From Prolixibacteraceae bacterium (GTDB lineage: Bacteria; Bacteroidota; Bacteroidia; Bacteroidales; Prolixibacteraceae): 15,874 nucleotides of DNA. The DNA is taken from positions 1 to 15,874 of the forward strand of contig DPCJ01000063.1 in assembly GCA_003516705.1 (NCBI GenBank), read 5' to 3'. The translations under genes and the position numbers were made by a program. The notes under the pieces are model-generated. The model did no database searches. It was given only the letters and a program-made list of their open reading frames with translations, and was not told the origin of the DNA. Below are positions 1 to 8,120 of this stretch, piece after piece; the first letter of the stretch is position 1; each line of letters begins with the position of its first letter.

Positions 1-1052
1 AAAATTCAGGTGCCAAAATGGTTGAATTTGCCGGCTACGAAATGCCCATTGAATATACCGGAATCCGTGATGAACACATGAAAGTGCGCGAAGGAGTAGG
101 GGTTTTTGATGTTTCTCACATGGGTGAGTTTTGGGTAAAAGGACCAAAAGCGCTCGAATTGTTGAAGAAAGTTTCGTCGAACGACCCGGCTATTCTAAAA
201 CCCGGGCAGGCACAATATTCCTGTTTCCCCAATGGAAAAGGAGGCATTGTTGACGATTTGCTGATTTACTGTTACGAACCCGAAAAATATTTGCTGGTGG
301 TAAATGCCTCTAATATCGAAAAAGACTGGAACTGGGTGAATAGCCAAAACAGTTGTGGTGCTATTCTCGAAAATGCTTCAGACCAAATCAGTCAGCTTGC
401 TATTCAGGGGCCCAAAGCAATTGAAGTTTTGCAGAAACTCACTTCGGTAAATCTTGCCGAAATCAAATACTACACATTTGTAACCGGAACAATTGCCGGG
501 GTTGACAATGTAATTATCTCAGCAACGGGCTACACCGGAGCCGGTGGTTTCGAACTTTATTTTTACAACTCTGAGGCCGAAAAAATATGGAATGCAGTAT
601 TCGAAGCTGGTGCCGAATACGATATCAAACCAATCGGATTAGCTGCACGTGATACGCTGCGCCTCGAAATGGGTTTTTGTTTGTATGGCAACGACATCGA
701 CGATACAACCTCGCCAATCGAAGCCGGATTGGGCTGGATTACCAAATTTAACAATGGCCGCCAATTTATCGACCGTGAATATTTAACCATGCAGAAAACC
801 GAAGGCGTTACACGTCAGTTGCGTGGTTTCAGTATGCTCGAAAAGGCAATTCCGCGCCACGGTTACGAGCTGGCCGATGCTGAAGGAAATATAATTGGAG
901 TGGTAACCTCCGGAACCATGTCGCCTGTACTGAACAATGGAATTGGTATGGGATACATCAACAAAGAATATTCAGCCTTCGGAACCACAGTTTATGTAAA
1001 AATTCGCAACAAAGCAGTGCCGGCCGAAGTGGTTAAAGTGCCGTTTATCTAA
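1..1052 (+). CDS. gcvT: Aminomethyltransferase (glycine cleavage system T protein), 5' end cut by window
   Basis: The T protein transfers the methylene group of the aminomethyl-lipoyl H protein to tetrahydrofolate, releasing ammonia and giving 5,10-methylene-THF. The visible frame has no stop before the window edge and reads NSGAK immediately before the first Met at 18. This matches the usual GAKMVEFAGYEMP start region of GcvT, so the true start lies outside the window, roughly a dozen residues upstream. Family marks, counted from that Met, are the folate-site loop GGIVDDLLIY (about 75-84, with the acidic pair expected of the catalytic Asp), GYTGAGGFELYF near 175-186 and the C-terminal barrel motif VTSGTMSPVLNNGIG. 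About 349 residues are present, against roughly 360 in the family. The gene ends at a strong terminator and precedes serC/serA, consistent with joint serine-glycine metabolism. The family call is very secure. Confidence 0.96.
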   Translation, partial: NSGAKMVEFAGYEMPIEYTGIRDEHMKVREGVGVFDVSHMGEFWVKGPKALELLKKVSSNDPAILKPGQAQYSCFPNGKGGIVDDLLIYCYEPEKYLLVVNASNIEKDWNWVNSQNSCGAILENASDQISQLAIQGPKAIEVLQKLTSVNLAEIKYYTFVTGTIAGVDNVIISATGYTGAGGFELYFYNSEAEKIWNAVFEAGAEYDIKPIGLAARDTLRLEMGFCLYGNDIDDTTSPIEAGLGWITKFNNGRQFIDREYLTMQKTEGVTRQLRGFSMLEKAIPRHGYELADAEGNIIGVVTSGTMSPVLNNGIGMGYINKEYSAFGTTVYVKIRNKAVPAEVVKVPFI

Positions 1053-1074
1053 AGGAATTTAAAGATTTCACGAA

Positions 1075-1108
1075 AATGCCATCTGCAAAACAGGTGGCAT
1101 TTTTTTTA
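1075..1108 (+). terminator. Intrinsic terminator after gcvT
   Basis: AATGCCATCTG pairs with CAGGTGGCATT (11 bp with one T-G wobble) around a CAAAA loop and runs into a tract of nine T residues. It begins 23 bases after the gcvT stop codon. Confidence 0.9.
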
Positions 1109-1190
1109 ACAGAAATTTGATGTGAGCAACAAAAAAACTGTTCTTCAACATATTCTCTGTTTTTCATGTTTAAAAATGACATTAGTCATA

Positions 1191-1198
1191 TATCTTTG
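1191..1198 (+). promoter_or_regulatory. Probable Bacteroidota -7 element for serC
   Basis: TATCTTTG is an exact match to the Bacteroidetes primary-sigma -7 consensus TAnnTTTG. A convincing -33 TTTG at the normal spacing is not present (only TGTTT at 1167-1171). If used, transcription would start near 1205 and give serC an AT-rich leader of about 130 bases. I see no recognisable riboswitch in that leader, only a small AACTT/AAGTT hairpin just before the start codon. Confidence 0.5.
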
Positions 1199-1335
1199 GA
1201 CGATTAAATGTTTAAAACGCATTTCAAAAAACAAAACGTTGATTTTTCTCATCAGCCAGCCTGAAACAAACCGTTTAATTTGTTACTGGTTTGCTGCAAA
1301 ACTGAACAAAGCATTAACTTATAAAAGTTGTAAAA

Positions 1336-2409
1336 ATGAAGAAACATAATTTTTATGCTGGGCCATCAATTTTGCCCGAGTTTACAAAACAAAAAACGGC
1401 TGAGGCCATTATCGATTTTGCCGGAACCGGTCTTTCCGTAATGGAAGTTTCGCACCGCAGTAAAGAGTTTGTGGCTGTTATGGAAGAAGCTCAGGCGCTT
1501 GTAAAAGAATTGATGAATGTTCCGGAAGGATATTCGGTACTGTTTTTACAGGGTGGTGCCAGCCTTCAGTTTTTAATGGCGCCTTACAATTTGCTAAACA
1601 CAAAAGCAGCTTATCTGAATACAGGAGTTTGGGCTGGAAAAGCATTAAAGGAAGCTAAATTGTTGGGCGAGGTGGTTGAAGTTGCTTCATCAAAAGATGC
1701 CAATTTCAATTATATTCCTAAAAAATTCAGTGTACCCACCGATGTGGATTACTTGCACGTGACTACCAATAATACCATTTTTGGAACTGAAATGCTCGAA
1801 GACCTCGATGTACCTGTGCCAATGGTAGCCGATATGTCGTCGGATGTATTAAGCCGCCCGATGGATGTGTCGAAATACAACATGATTTATGCCGGTGCCC
1901 AGAAAAACCTTGGTCCTTCAGGTGCAACGTTGGTAGTAGTTAAAAACGATGCACTGGGCAAAGTAAACCGCGTAATCCCAACCATTCTCGATTATAAAAT
2001 TCATATCGATAACGAGTCGATGTTTAACACACCTGCCACTGTTTCGGTGTTTGGTTGTTTGCAGACTTTGCGCTGGATTAAGGCAGAAGGCGGACTTGTT
2101 GAAATGGAAAGACGCAACATCGAAAAAGCTGATGTATTGTACGCCGAAATCGACCGCAATAAAATGTTCCAGTCAACAGTTCCCGACAAGAATGACCGTT
2201 CACGCATGAATGTTTGTTTTGTAATGACACCTGAATACGCTCAGTTCGAAAAAGAATTTGACGCATTTGCCACAGCTCAGGGAATGATTGGTCTGAAGGG
2301 CCACCGTTCGGTTGGTGGTTTCAGGGCATCGTTATACAATGCCATGCCGCTCGACAGTGTAAAAGCGCTGGTGAAAACCATGAAGGAGTTTGAACAACTA
2401 AAAGGATAA
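1336..2409 (+). CDS. serC: Phosphoserine aminotransferase
   Basis: This PLP enzyme converts 3-phosphohydroxypyruvate and glutamate to O-phosphoserine, the second step of serine synthesis. It also serves the matching step of pyridoxal phosphate synthesis where that route exists. The protein has 357 residues, close to the usual length of about 360. Visible marks are the N-terminal FYAGPSILP motif (6-14), MEVSHRSKEF (36-45), the cofactor-binding LQGGASLQF (71-79), TTNNTIFGTE (143-152) and the Schiff-base Lys190 in AGAQKNLGPSG. The start is well fixed because the typical KKHNFYAGP beginning follows it directly. There is no strong ribosome-binding site, only an A-rich stretch, as is common in this phylum. 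It sits directly upstream of serA with a hairpin between the two genes. Confidence 0.97.
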   Translation: MKKHNFYAGPSILPEFTKQKTAEAIIDFAGTGLSVMEVSHRSKEFVAVMEEAQALVKELMNVPEGYSVLFLQGGASLQFLMAPYNLLNTKAAYLNTGVWAGKALKEAKLLGEVVEVASSKDANFNYIPKKFSVPTDVDYLHVTTNNTIFGTEMLEDLDVPVPMVADMSSDVLSRPMDVSKYNMIYAGAQKNLGPSGATLVVVKNDALGKVNRVIPTILDYKIHIDNESMFNTPATVSVFGCLQTLRWIKAEGGLVEMERRNIEKADVLYAEIDRNKMFQSTVPDKNDRSRMNVCFVMTPEYAQFEKEFDAFATAQGMIGLKGHRSVGGFRASLYNAMPLDSVKALVKTMKEFEQLKG

Positions 2410-2419
2410 AAAACAGGAG

Positions 2420-2450
2420 AATGCAGGATGCAAATCCTGCATTTTTTTTA
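2420..2450 (+). terminator. Terminator-like hairpin between serC and serA
   Basis: A perfect 10-bp stem (AATGCAGGAT with ATCCTGCATT, loop GCAA) is followed by a T tract. It begins 11 bases after the serC stop and ends about a dozen bases before the serA start at 2463. There is no room for a promoter between the T tract and serA. It may act as a partial terminator, an attenuator or an RNA-stabilising 3' end. Confidence 0.8.
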
Positions 2451-2462
2451 AGTATCAATTCA

Positions 2463-3380
2463 ATGAAACGTGTATTAATTGCCACCGACAAACCTTTTGC
2501 TCCGGTTGCCACAAAAAAAATAGGCAAAGTTTTCAAAAAAGCAGGTTACATTGTTGAACTGCTTGAAAACTATACTTCGAAAACAGAACTGCTTACCGCT
2601 TTAAAAAATGCCGAAGCATTAATTGTACGAAGCGATATTGTGGATGCTGAAGTGCTTGAAGCAGCCCCTGAATTAAAGATTGTTGTTCGGGCCGGTGCCG
2701 GTTACGACAACATCGACCTGCAAAAAGCAACAAAACAAGGTGTTGTGGTGATGAATACACCCGGACAAAACGCCAACGCAGTGGCAGAACTTGCCATCGG
2801 ACTTGCCATTTATGGTATCCGCGAAATGTTTAGCGGCAAACAGGGTGGCGAATTGCGCGGACGAACACTCGGATTACACGGTTTTGGTTTTGTGGCCCGC
2901 AATGTTTTCCGTATTGCCCGGGCAATGGGAATGAAAGTGATTGTTTATACGCGTTACAGTCGCGAGGCCGCTGCTGCTATCGGGCTGAAAGTGGTGCACT
3001 CGCTCGAAGAATTGTATGCAAAAAGTGATGTGATTTCAATTCATGTTCCTGCAAAAGGCGAACACATTCGCTCGGTTAGCTGCGATGTGCTGAAACATGT
3101 AAAAGACGAATGCATCATTATCAACACTGCCCGCAAAGAGGTAATCAATGAACCCGATTTGATTAAGGCGATGGTGGCAAAACCGGGAATAAAATACCTC
3201 TCGGATGTTGCACCCGAGAACGTGGCCGAATTTCAGGAAAAACTAAAAGGCCGGTATTATTTTACTCACAAAAAAGCCGGGGCGCAAACTGCCGAAGCCA
3301 ACATCAACGCAGGTGTTGCTGCTGCTGAGCAGATTGTCGATTTTTTTGAATACGGTAATGTGGGGTGTAAAGTGAATTGA
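2463..3380 (+). CDS. serA: D-3-phosphoglycerate dehydrogenase, short Bacteroidota type
   Basis: The enzyme oxidises 3-phosphoglycerate to 3-phosphohydroxypyruvate with NAD, the first step of serine synthesis. The 305-residue protein has only the substrate- and NAD-binding domains and no ACT or ASB regulatory domain, so serine feedback through an ACT domain is not expected. Marks are VRAGAGYDNIDL (75-86), the dinucleotide fold GLHGFGFVA (137-145), INTARKEVIN (220-229, Arg224 being the catalytic Arg) and the acidic stretch DVAPEN (248-253). The position that is His in classical SerA (TPHIG) is Lys271 in THKKAGAQT. From memory, Bacteroides homologues read TPKKMGAQT here, so this looks like a family trait. 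The Met at 2463 is chosen because an upstream in-frame ATG lies inside the preceding hairpin and homologues begin at MKxLxATxKPFA. Confidence 0.93.
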   Translation: MKRVLIATDKPFAPVATKKIGKVFKKAGYIVELLENYTSKTELLTALKNAEALIVRSDIVDAEVLEAAPELKIVVRAGAGYDNIDLQKATKQGVVVMNTPGQNANAVAELAIGLAIYGIREMFSGKQGGELRGRTLGLHGFGFVARNVFRIARAMGMKVIVYTRYSREAAAAIGLKVVHSLEELYAKSDVISIHVPAKGEHIRSVSCDVLKHVKDECIIINTARKEVINEPDLIKAMVAKPGIKYLSDVAPENVAEFQEKLKGRYYFTHKKAGAQTAEANINAGVAAAEQIVDFFEYGNVGCKVN

Positions 3381-3484
3381 GAAGCCCTCTCTGACTCAAC
3401 CGTAGGGGGAGGAATTTGGAAATGGATGGACAAGTTTTTAAAAAGTCTTGGTACTAAAATCTAAAAATCAAATAGCTGAAAAAA

Positions 3485-4735
3485 ATGGCAACAATAAAAC
3501 CGTTTAAAGGACTTCGGCCCGAAGCCGGAATAGTGGAAGAACTCGCTTGTCTTCCGTATGATGTGATGAACTCTGAAGAAGCTGCACTTATGGCTGAAGG
3601 CAAGGAAAAATCGCTGCTGCGGATTACCAAAGCCGAAATCGAATGCCCCGGTGTTGACGACATTCATTCTGAAATTGTGTATAACAAAGCCGTTGAGAAT
3701 TTTAAAAAATTCCAGGAAAAAGGCTGGCTGGTGCAGGACGATGAGGCGCGATATTACATTTATGCACAAACCATGAATGGCCGCACGCAGTACGGAATTG
3801 TGGGCGCTGCTGCCTGTGCCGATTACCAGAACGGCATCATCAAAAAGCACGAACTCACACGCCCCGATAAAGAGGAAGACCGCATGGTGCTTACCCGCTA
3901 CCTCAACGCCAACATTGAGCCTGTATTTTTTGCCTACCGTGCTGTTGCTGAAATCGATACTATTGTAACAGCCATTGTAAAAGAACAAAAACCTGATTAT
4001 GATTTTACTGCCGAAGATGGTTTTGGCCATCATTTCTGGGTAATCGGCGACAGCGAAACAAACGCTAAACTCGAAAGACTTTTTACCGAAAAAGTACCGT
4101 TTACGTATGTTGCCGATGGGCATCACCGCACGGCTGCCGCAGCGCGCATCGGGCTCGAAAAAACGGCGCAAAACCCAAATCATACGGGCAACGAACCTTA
4201 CAACTTTTTTATGGCGGTTCATTTCCCCGACAACCAGTTGCAGATTATCGATTACAACCGTTTGGTTACCGACCTCAACGGTTTGACTGAAAGTGCCTTT
4301 CTGGCGGCTTTGGAGAAAAGTTTCGATGTAAAAAACATGGGTCCGGCCATTTATAAACCACAGCAACTGCACGAGTTCAGTCTGTACATGGCCGGAAACT
4401 GGTACAAACTGAACGCACTGCCCGGAATGTACAACGACAACGACCCGATTGGTGTACTCGATGTTACAATTCTTTCGAATCAGGTACTTGAACCGATACT
4501 CGGAATCAAAGACCTGCGTACCTCGAAACGCATCGATTTTGTGGGTGGTATCCGTGGTTTGGGCGAACTGCAGAAACGCGTGGATTCAGGTGAAATGAAA
4601 GCCGCTTTTGCTCTTTTCCCTGTTTCGATGAAACAGCTGATTGACATTGCCAACAGCGGAAATATTATGCCGCCGAAAACCACCTGGTTTGAACCCAAAC
4701 TCAGGTCGGGACTGGTAATTAATAAGATTGATTAA
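3485..4735 (+). CDS. DUF1015 family protein, candidate serine/phosphoserine-related enzyme
   Basis: This 416-residue soluble protein matches the DUF1015 (COG4198) family, whose reaction I cannot name with certainty. Visible signatures are IKPFKGLRP at the N terminus (4-12), LPYDVM (23-28), KKHELTRPDKEEDR (120-133), NANIEPVF (141-148) and the strongly conserved ADGHHRTAAA (210-219). The DGHHR box resembles the phosphate-handling motif of ParB-like folds, including the archaeal serine kinase SerK. That is a motif resemblance, not proof. It lies about 100 bases after serA in the same direction and ends at a strong terminator, so it is probably expressed with the serine genes. The conserved serC-serA-DUF1015 order in Bacteroidales, as I recall it, supports a role in serine metabolism, and no serB phosphatase is visible here. 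The 104-base gap before it has no clear promoter. Confidence 0.9.
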   Translation: MATIKPFKGLRPEAGIVEELACLPYDVMNSEEAALMAEGKEKSLLRITKAEIECPGVDDIHSEIVYNKAVENFKKFQEKGWLVQDDEARYYIYAQTMNGRTQYGIVGAAACADYQNGIIKKHELTRPDKEEDRMVLTRYLNANIEPVFFAYRAVAEIDTIVTAIVKEQKPDYDFTAEDGFGHHFWVIGDSETNAKLERLFTEKVPFTYVADGHHRTAAAARIGLEKTAQNPNHTGNEPYNFFMAVHFPDNQLQIIDYNRLVTDLNGLTESAFLAALEKSFDVKNMGPAIYKPQQLHEFSLYMAGNWYKLNALPGMYNDNDPIGVLDVTILSNQVLEPILGIKDLRTSKRIDFVGGIRGLGELQKRVDSGEMKAAFALFPVSMKQLIDIANSGNIMPPKTTWFEPKLRSGLVINKID

Positions 4736-4761
4736 TAAGATAGTAGGACATCCGATAAAAG

Positions 4762-4788
4762 AAAATCCCGGTGAAAGCCGGGATTTTT
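4762..4788 (+). terminator. Intrinsic terminator after the DUF1015 gene
   Basis: AAAATCCCGG pairs with CCGGGATTTT across a TGAAAG loop and ends in five T residues. It begins 27 bases after the stop codon. It closes the serC-serA-DUF1015 block. Confidence 0.92.
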
Positions 4789-4811
4789 GTTTTAAAACAG
4801 TTCTTTTCAAC

Positions 4812-4828
4812 TTTCGGGTTCGCCGAAA
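4812..4828 (+). other. Small hairpin upstream of the receiver/ATP-grasp gene
   Basis: TTTCGG, loop GTTCG, CCGAAA forms a perfect 6-bp stem in the 70-base gap between the terminator and the next start codon. No T tract follows. It could be a 5' leader structure. No TAnnTTTG promoter is evident in this gap. Confidence 0.35.
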
Positions 4829-4860
4829 AAGCGTTATTTTCAGCCAGATAAATTTTGATT

Positions 4861-7836
4861 ATGGATTTGGAAAACATTTCGTTAACACGGCTGTACAAAC
4901 GGCAAAAAACCGACCGCGATATTTTTCAGGAGCTGATGCCCACCAAAGTAAAAGAGGTTTTGCTGGTGGCCACCTTGTACGACTCGTATTCTATTGTGCG
5001 CGAAGGTCAGTTCAGCGATAAAATTTTTGGCGAGTACCTGCAGCTGAATTTATATGCAGCGCCCCGGTTTACGGGTGTCAACTCAAAAGAGGAAGCCATC
5101 AGTGCGCTCAGCCGTCTTGATTTCGATATGATTATTGTAATGGCCGGAATGGACAAGGCAACTCCGGTTGAAACTGCACGCGAGCTGAGGAATATCAGGC
5201 CGCGTGTGCCATTGTTGCTGCTGGTGAACAACAATGCCGACCTCCGCTATTTTCAGGCCGAAGGGAAAAAGCACGATTTCATCGACAGGATTTTTGTATG
5301 GAATGGCAACTCCAATGTTTTCCTGGCCATGATTAAATACATCGAAGACATTAAAAATGTGGCGTTCGATACAAAAAACGGAAATGTACGTGTGATTTTG
5401 CTGGTGGAGGACAGCATACAGTATTACTCGCGTTACCTGCCCATGCTTTACACCACCGTGATGACGCAAACCCAGGCGCTGGTGCGCGAAGATGCTGTTG
5501 ATGAGCTGCACAAAATCCTGAAAATGCGCGCCCGCCCAAAACTTTTGCTGGTGAGTACTTACGAGGAGGCGGTACAGATTATCAATAGTTACCGGAAATA
5601 TATTTTGTGTGTAATTTCGGATGTGAAGTTCGAAAAAGAAGGAGTTGACGACGAAGATGCAGGAATTGAGCTGCTGAAATATGCATCGGAAGTGTTTAAA
5701 TCGCCGGTGCCATTGTTGTTGCAGTCGCATGATATTGCCAACGCTGCAAGGGCTAAAAGTGTGGGAGCCGATTTTATCAATAAAAATTCGGAAAGCCTGT
5801 CGATGGACATCCTCAATTTCCTTTACCGCAGGCTTGGTTTCGGGAATTTTGTGTTTAAAGGAATGGACGGAAAACCGCTTGCAGAAGCGCACAATCTCGA
5901 AAAATTTGAAAAGCTTTTCAGGGAAGTTCCTGCCGAAGCGCTGTTTTACCACGGCAGCCGCAACTCCTTTTCAACGTGGCTGATGGCGCGCGGCGAGATT
6001 AACATGGCCGAAAAACTGCGTCCGCTAAAAACAAAAGATTTTCAGTCGGCAGAAGAGTTACGCGATTTCTGTTTGAATACTTTTAAAGAAGTGAGGTTCG
6101 AAAAACTGAAAGGCACCATCGTGAATTTTAATCCGTCGATGGACCATTCGAACCAGTACATTGTACGGCTGGCAAAAGGTTCGCTGGGCGGCAAAGGGCG
6201 CGGAATTGCGTTTATCTGCAATTTTGTTGAGAACATCAACTTTAAAAAGCTCATCCCCAAAATGAATATCCGTATTCCGACAACGGCTGTTCTGGGAGCA
6301 CTCGAATTCGACAAGTTTGTTGAAATCAACAACCTGTACGACGATATTTATTCGGTAAATAATTACGATTCAATCCGCAGTCATTTTCTTGAATCGGAGT
6401 TCGACGAGCGCACCAAACGCACACTGAAAGAATATCTGAAAAAAGTGGAAAAACCGCTGGCTGTGCGCTCCTCCGGGCTATTTGAAGATTCGCTGCTCCA
6501 ACCATTTTCTGGGGTTTACGAAACCTATCTTATTCCGAACAACCACGCTGATTTTGAAGTGCGTTACATCCAGCTCGAAACTGCCATCAAACTGGTGTAT
6601 GCCAGTATTTTTACCGATTCGGCGCAGGCGTATTTCGATGCGGTGAAGTATAAAATTGAAGAGGAAAAGATGGCTGTGGTTATCCAGGAAGTGGTGGGCC
6701 ACAATTACGATAACAAGTATTATCCAAGTGTTTCGGGCGTGGCGCAGTCGTTCAATTTTTACCCCATTGCCTATATGAAACCCGAAGACGGATTTTCAGT
6801 GGCCGCGGTCGGGCTGGGCATGCAGGTGGTAAATGGCGAAAATTCATTCAGGTTTTGTCCTAATTATCCCGAAATCAACCCCACTTCAGTGGTTGACCAG
6901 GTGCGCGATACACAAAAATCGTTTTATGCACTCGACCTTAACAATCCTGATATCGATCTGGTTGGTTCAGGCGAAAATGCTTCGATAAAAAAATACAGAA
7001 TTGCTGATGCTGAAAAAGACAGAACACTTGATTATCTCGCATCGACTTATGATTATGAAAACGACCAGCTGATTCCGGGAATTCAGCAAAAAGGCCTGCG
7101 TGTAATTGATTTTGCCAACCTGTTAAAATACAACTACCTGCCATTTGCTGATACACTACAGGTTTTGCTGAAACTTTTCAGGGAAGCGCTGGGTTCGCCG
7201 GTTGAAATTGAGTACGCCATCGATTTGGAACCAGCCGAAAACGGGCTGCCTACGTTTTATCTTTTGCAGATAAAACCGCTCATCAGAATTGAAGAGCAAA
7301 TCGAAATCAATCTCGATCATATTGACGAAGCACACATTTTTATGTATGCCGAACAGGGCATGGGCAACGGCAAAGTCGAAAATATTTACGATGTGGTATA
7401 TGTTGACCCGGCAAAATTTGATAAACTGAAAACAAAACAAATTGCGCAGGAAATCAGCGAAATCAACCGCCGGTTCGAAGAGCGCGGCAAGGAATATATC
7501 CTGATTGGTCCGGGGCGTTGGGGCTCGCGTGACCCGTTTACAGGAATTCCGGTTTACTGGGCAAACATTTCGAAAGCACGTGTGATAGTTGAAATGGGAT
7601 TGCCCGATTACCAGATTGACGCTTCGCTGGGCTCACATTTTTTTCACAATGTAACTTCAATGAACGTGGGTTATTTTTCGGTGCCGTATCAGGCCGAAAA
7701 TGCAAAACTGAAAATGGAAGCGCTGGAGCAGCAAAAACTGATTCACGAAACCGAATTTGTAAAACATGTTTACTTTAATAAACCACTTACCGTGTTGATG
7801 AACGGTCGCGAACGAAAAGCGCTGATTTATTGCTGA
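4861..7836 (+). CDS. Tandem receiver-like domains fused to PPDK/PEP-synthase-type ATP-grasp domain
   Basis: The protein has 991 residues and is predicted cytosolic. Residues about 30-165 form a degenerate receiver-like domain (VLLVATLYD, FDMIIVMAG). Residues about 176-325 form a second receiver with the full set of key residues: acidic pair Glu183-Asp184 in LVEDS, phosphoacceptor candidate Asp254 in ISDVKF, Ser289 and Lys308, with an insertion between the first two sites. From about 435 onward it carries the PEP/pyruvate-binding ATP-grasp domain of PPDK and PEP synthase: SLGGKGRGIA (441-450), LAVRSSGLFEDS (533-544), VEIEYAIDLE (781-790) and LLQIKPL (801-807). The C-terminal 180 residues contain GPGRWGSRD (883-891) and ASLGSHFFHN (921-930), motifs I associate with a family of PPDK-like proteins that lack the phosphohistidine and PEP-barrel domains. 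A classical PEP synthase reaction is therefore unlikely, and the real substrate is unknown. A TTG at 4855 is the only other start. ATG 4861 is preferred. Confidence 0.88.
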   Translation: MDLENISLTRLYKRQKTDRDIFQELMPTKVKEVLLVATLYDSYSIVREGQFSDKIFGEYLQLNLYAAPRFTGVNSKEEAISALSRLDFDMIIVMAGMDKATPVETARELRNIRPRVPLLLLVNNNADLRYFQAEGKKHDFIDRIFVWNGNSNVFLAMIKYIEDIKNVAFDTKNGNVRVILLVEDSIQYYSRYLPMLYTTVMTQTQALVREDAVDELHKILKMRARPKLLLVSTYEEAVQIINSYRKYILCVISDVKFEKEGVDDEDAGIELLKYASEVFKSPVPLLLQSHDIANAARAKSVGADFINKNSESLSMDILNFLYRRLGFGNFVFKGMDGKPLAEAHNLEKFEKLFREVPAEALFYHGSRNSFSTWLMARGEINMAEKLRPLKTKDFQSAEELRDFCLNTFKEVRFEKLKGTIVNFNPSMDHSNQYIVRLAKGSLGGKGRGIAFICNFVENINFKKLIPKMNIRIPTTAVLGALEFDKFVEINNLYDDIYSVNNYDSIRSHFLESEFDERTKRTLKEYLKKVEKPLAVRSSGLFEDSLLQPFSGVYETYLIPNNHADFEVRYIQLETAIKLVYASIFTDSAQAYFDAVKYKIEEEKMAVVIQEVVGHNYDNKYYPSVSGVAQSFNFYPIAYMKPEDGFSVAAVGLGMQVVNGENSFRFCPNYPEINPTSVVDQVRDTQKSFYALDLNNPDIDLVGSGENASIKKYRIADAEKDRTLDYLASTYDYENDQLIPGIQQKGLRVIDFANLLKYNYLPFADTLQVLLKLFREALGSPVEIEYAIDLEPAENGLPTFYLLQIKPLIRIEEQIEINLDHIDEAHIFMYAEQGMGNGKVENIYDVVYVDPAKFDKLKTKQIAQEISEINRRFEERGKEYILIGPGRWGSRDPFTGIPVYWANISKARVIVEMGLPDYQIDASLGSHFFHNVTSMNVGYFSVPYQAENAKLKMEALEQQKLIHETEFVKHVYFNKPLTVLMNGRERKALIYC

Positions 7837-8014
7837 ATCAGATGGAGTTTCTGACACCTTTGTTTCATATTTAAAGGCATCCAAAAACGACAAATTGTAA
7901 AGAAAATGGTATTTGAAATAATGGTTCGCTAATCATTTGTCAATCGATTTGTTAATTTATTTTCAATCTGTAGCTAAAAGCCATTCGCCGAAAATGCTGT
8001 TTCGTATTTAAAAT

Positions 8015-8022
8015 TATCTTTG
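8015..8022 (+). promoter_or_regulatory. Probable -7 promoter element for hppA
   Basis: TATCTTTG again matches TAnnTTTG exactly, about 100 bases before the hppA start. No good -33 TTTG is seen at 19-21 bases upstream. The remainder of the 284-base gap (7837-8120) is AT-rich, without a clear terminator for the preceding gene and without other structure I can support. Confidence 0.5.
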
Positions 8023-8120
8023 TTTGCTGGAAAATTTTTTCAGTTTAAAACCAAAGACCGGATTTTTAGAAATAACTTAAATATAAACCGTAACGACAGT
8101 TACATAAAAAAGCTTGATTT

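Noticed and set aside
1122..1349. Plus-strand open frame between gcvT and serC
   Set aside because: It spans the promoter element and overlaps the serC start in another frame. It lacks a proper ATG with a plausible ribosome-binding site and resembles no family.
3381..3420. Possible REP-like palindrome CCCTCTC...GGGGGAGG after serA
   Set aside because: The arms pair only with mismatches and wobbles and no second copy is seen in the window.
3461..4372. Minus-strand open frame of about 300 codons opposite the DUF1015 gene
   Set aside because: It is an antisense shadow: the plus strand carries recognisable DUF1015 motifs, and the minus product is an unrecognised Phe/His-rich sequence.
5083..5952. 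Minus-strand open frame of about 290 codons opposite the receiver/ATP-grasp gene
   Set aside because: The plus strand encodes receiver motifs throughout, and the minus translation is His/Phe-rich without a family pattern.
7837..8120. Riboswitch or sRNA upstream of hppA
   Set aside because: I could not find conserved riboswitch cores or a convincing folded domain, only AT-rich sequence with one -7 element.
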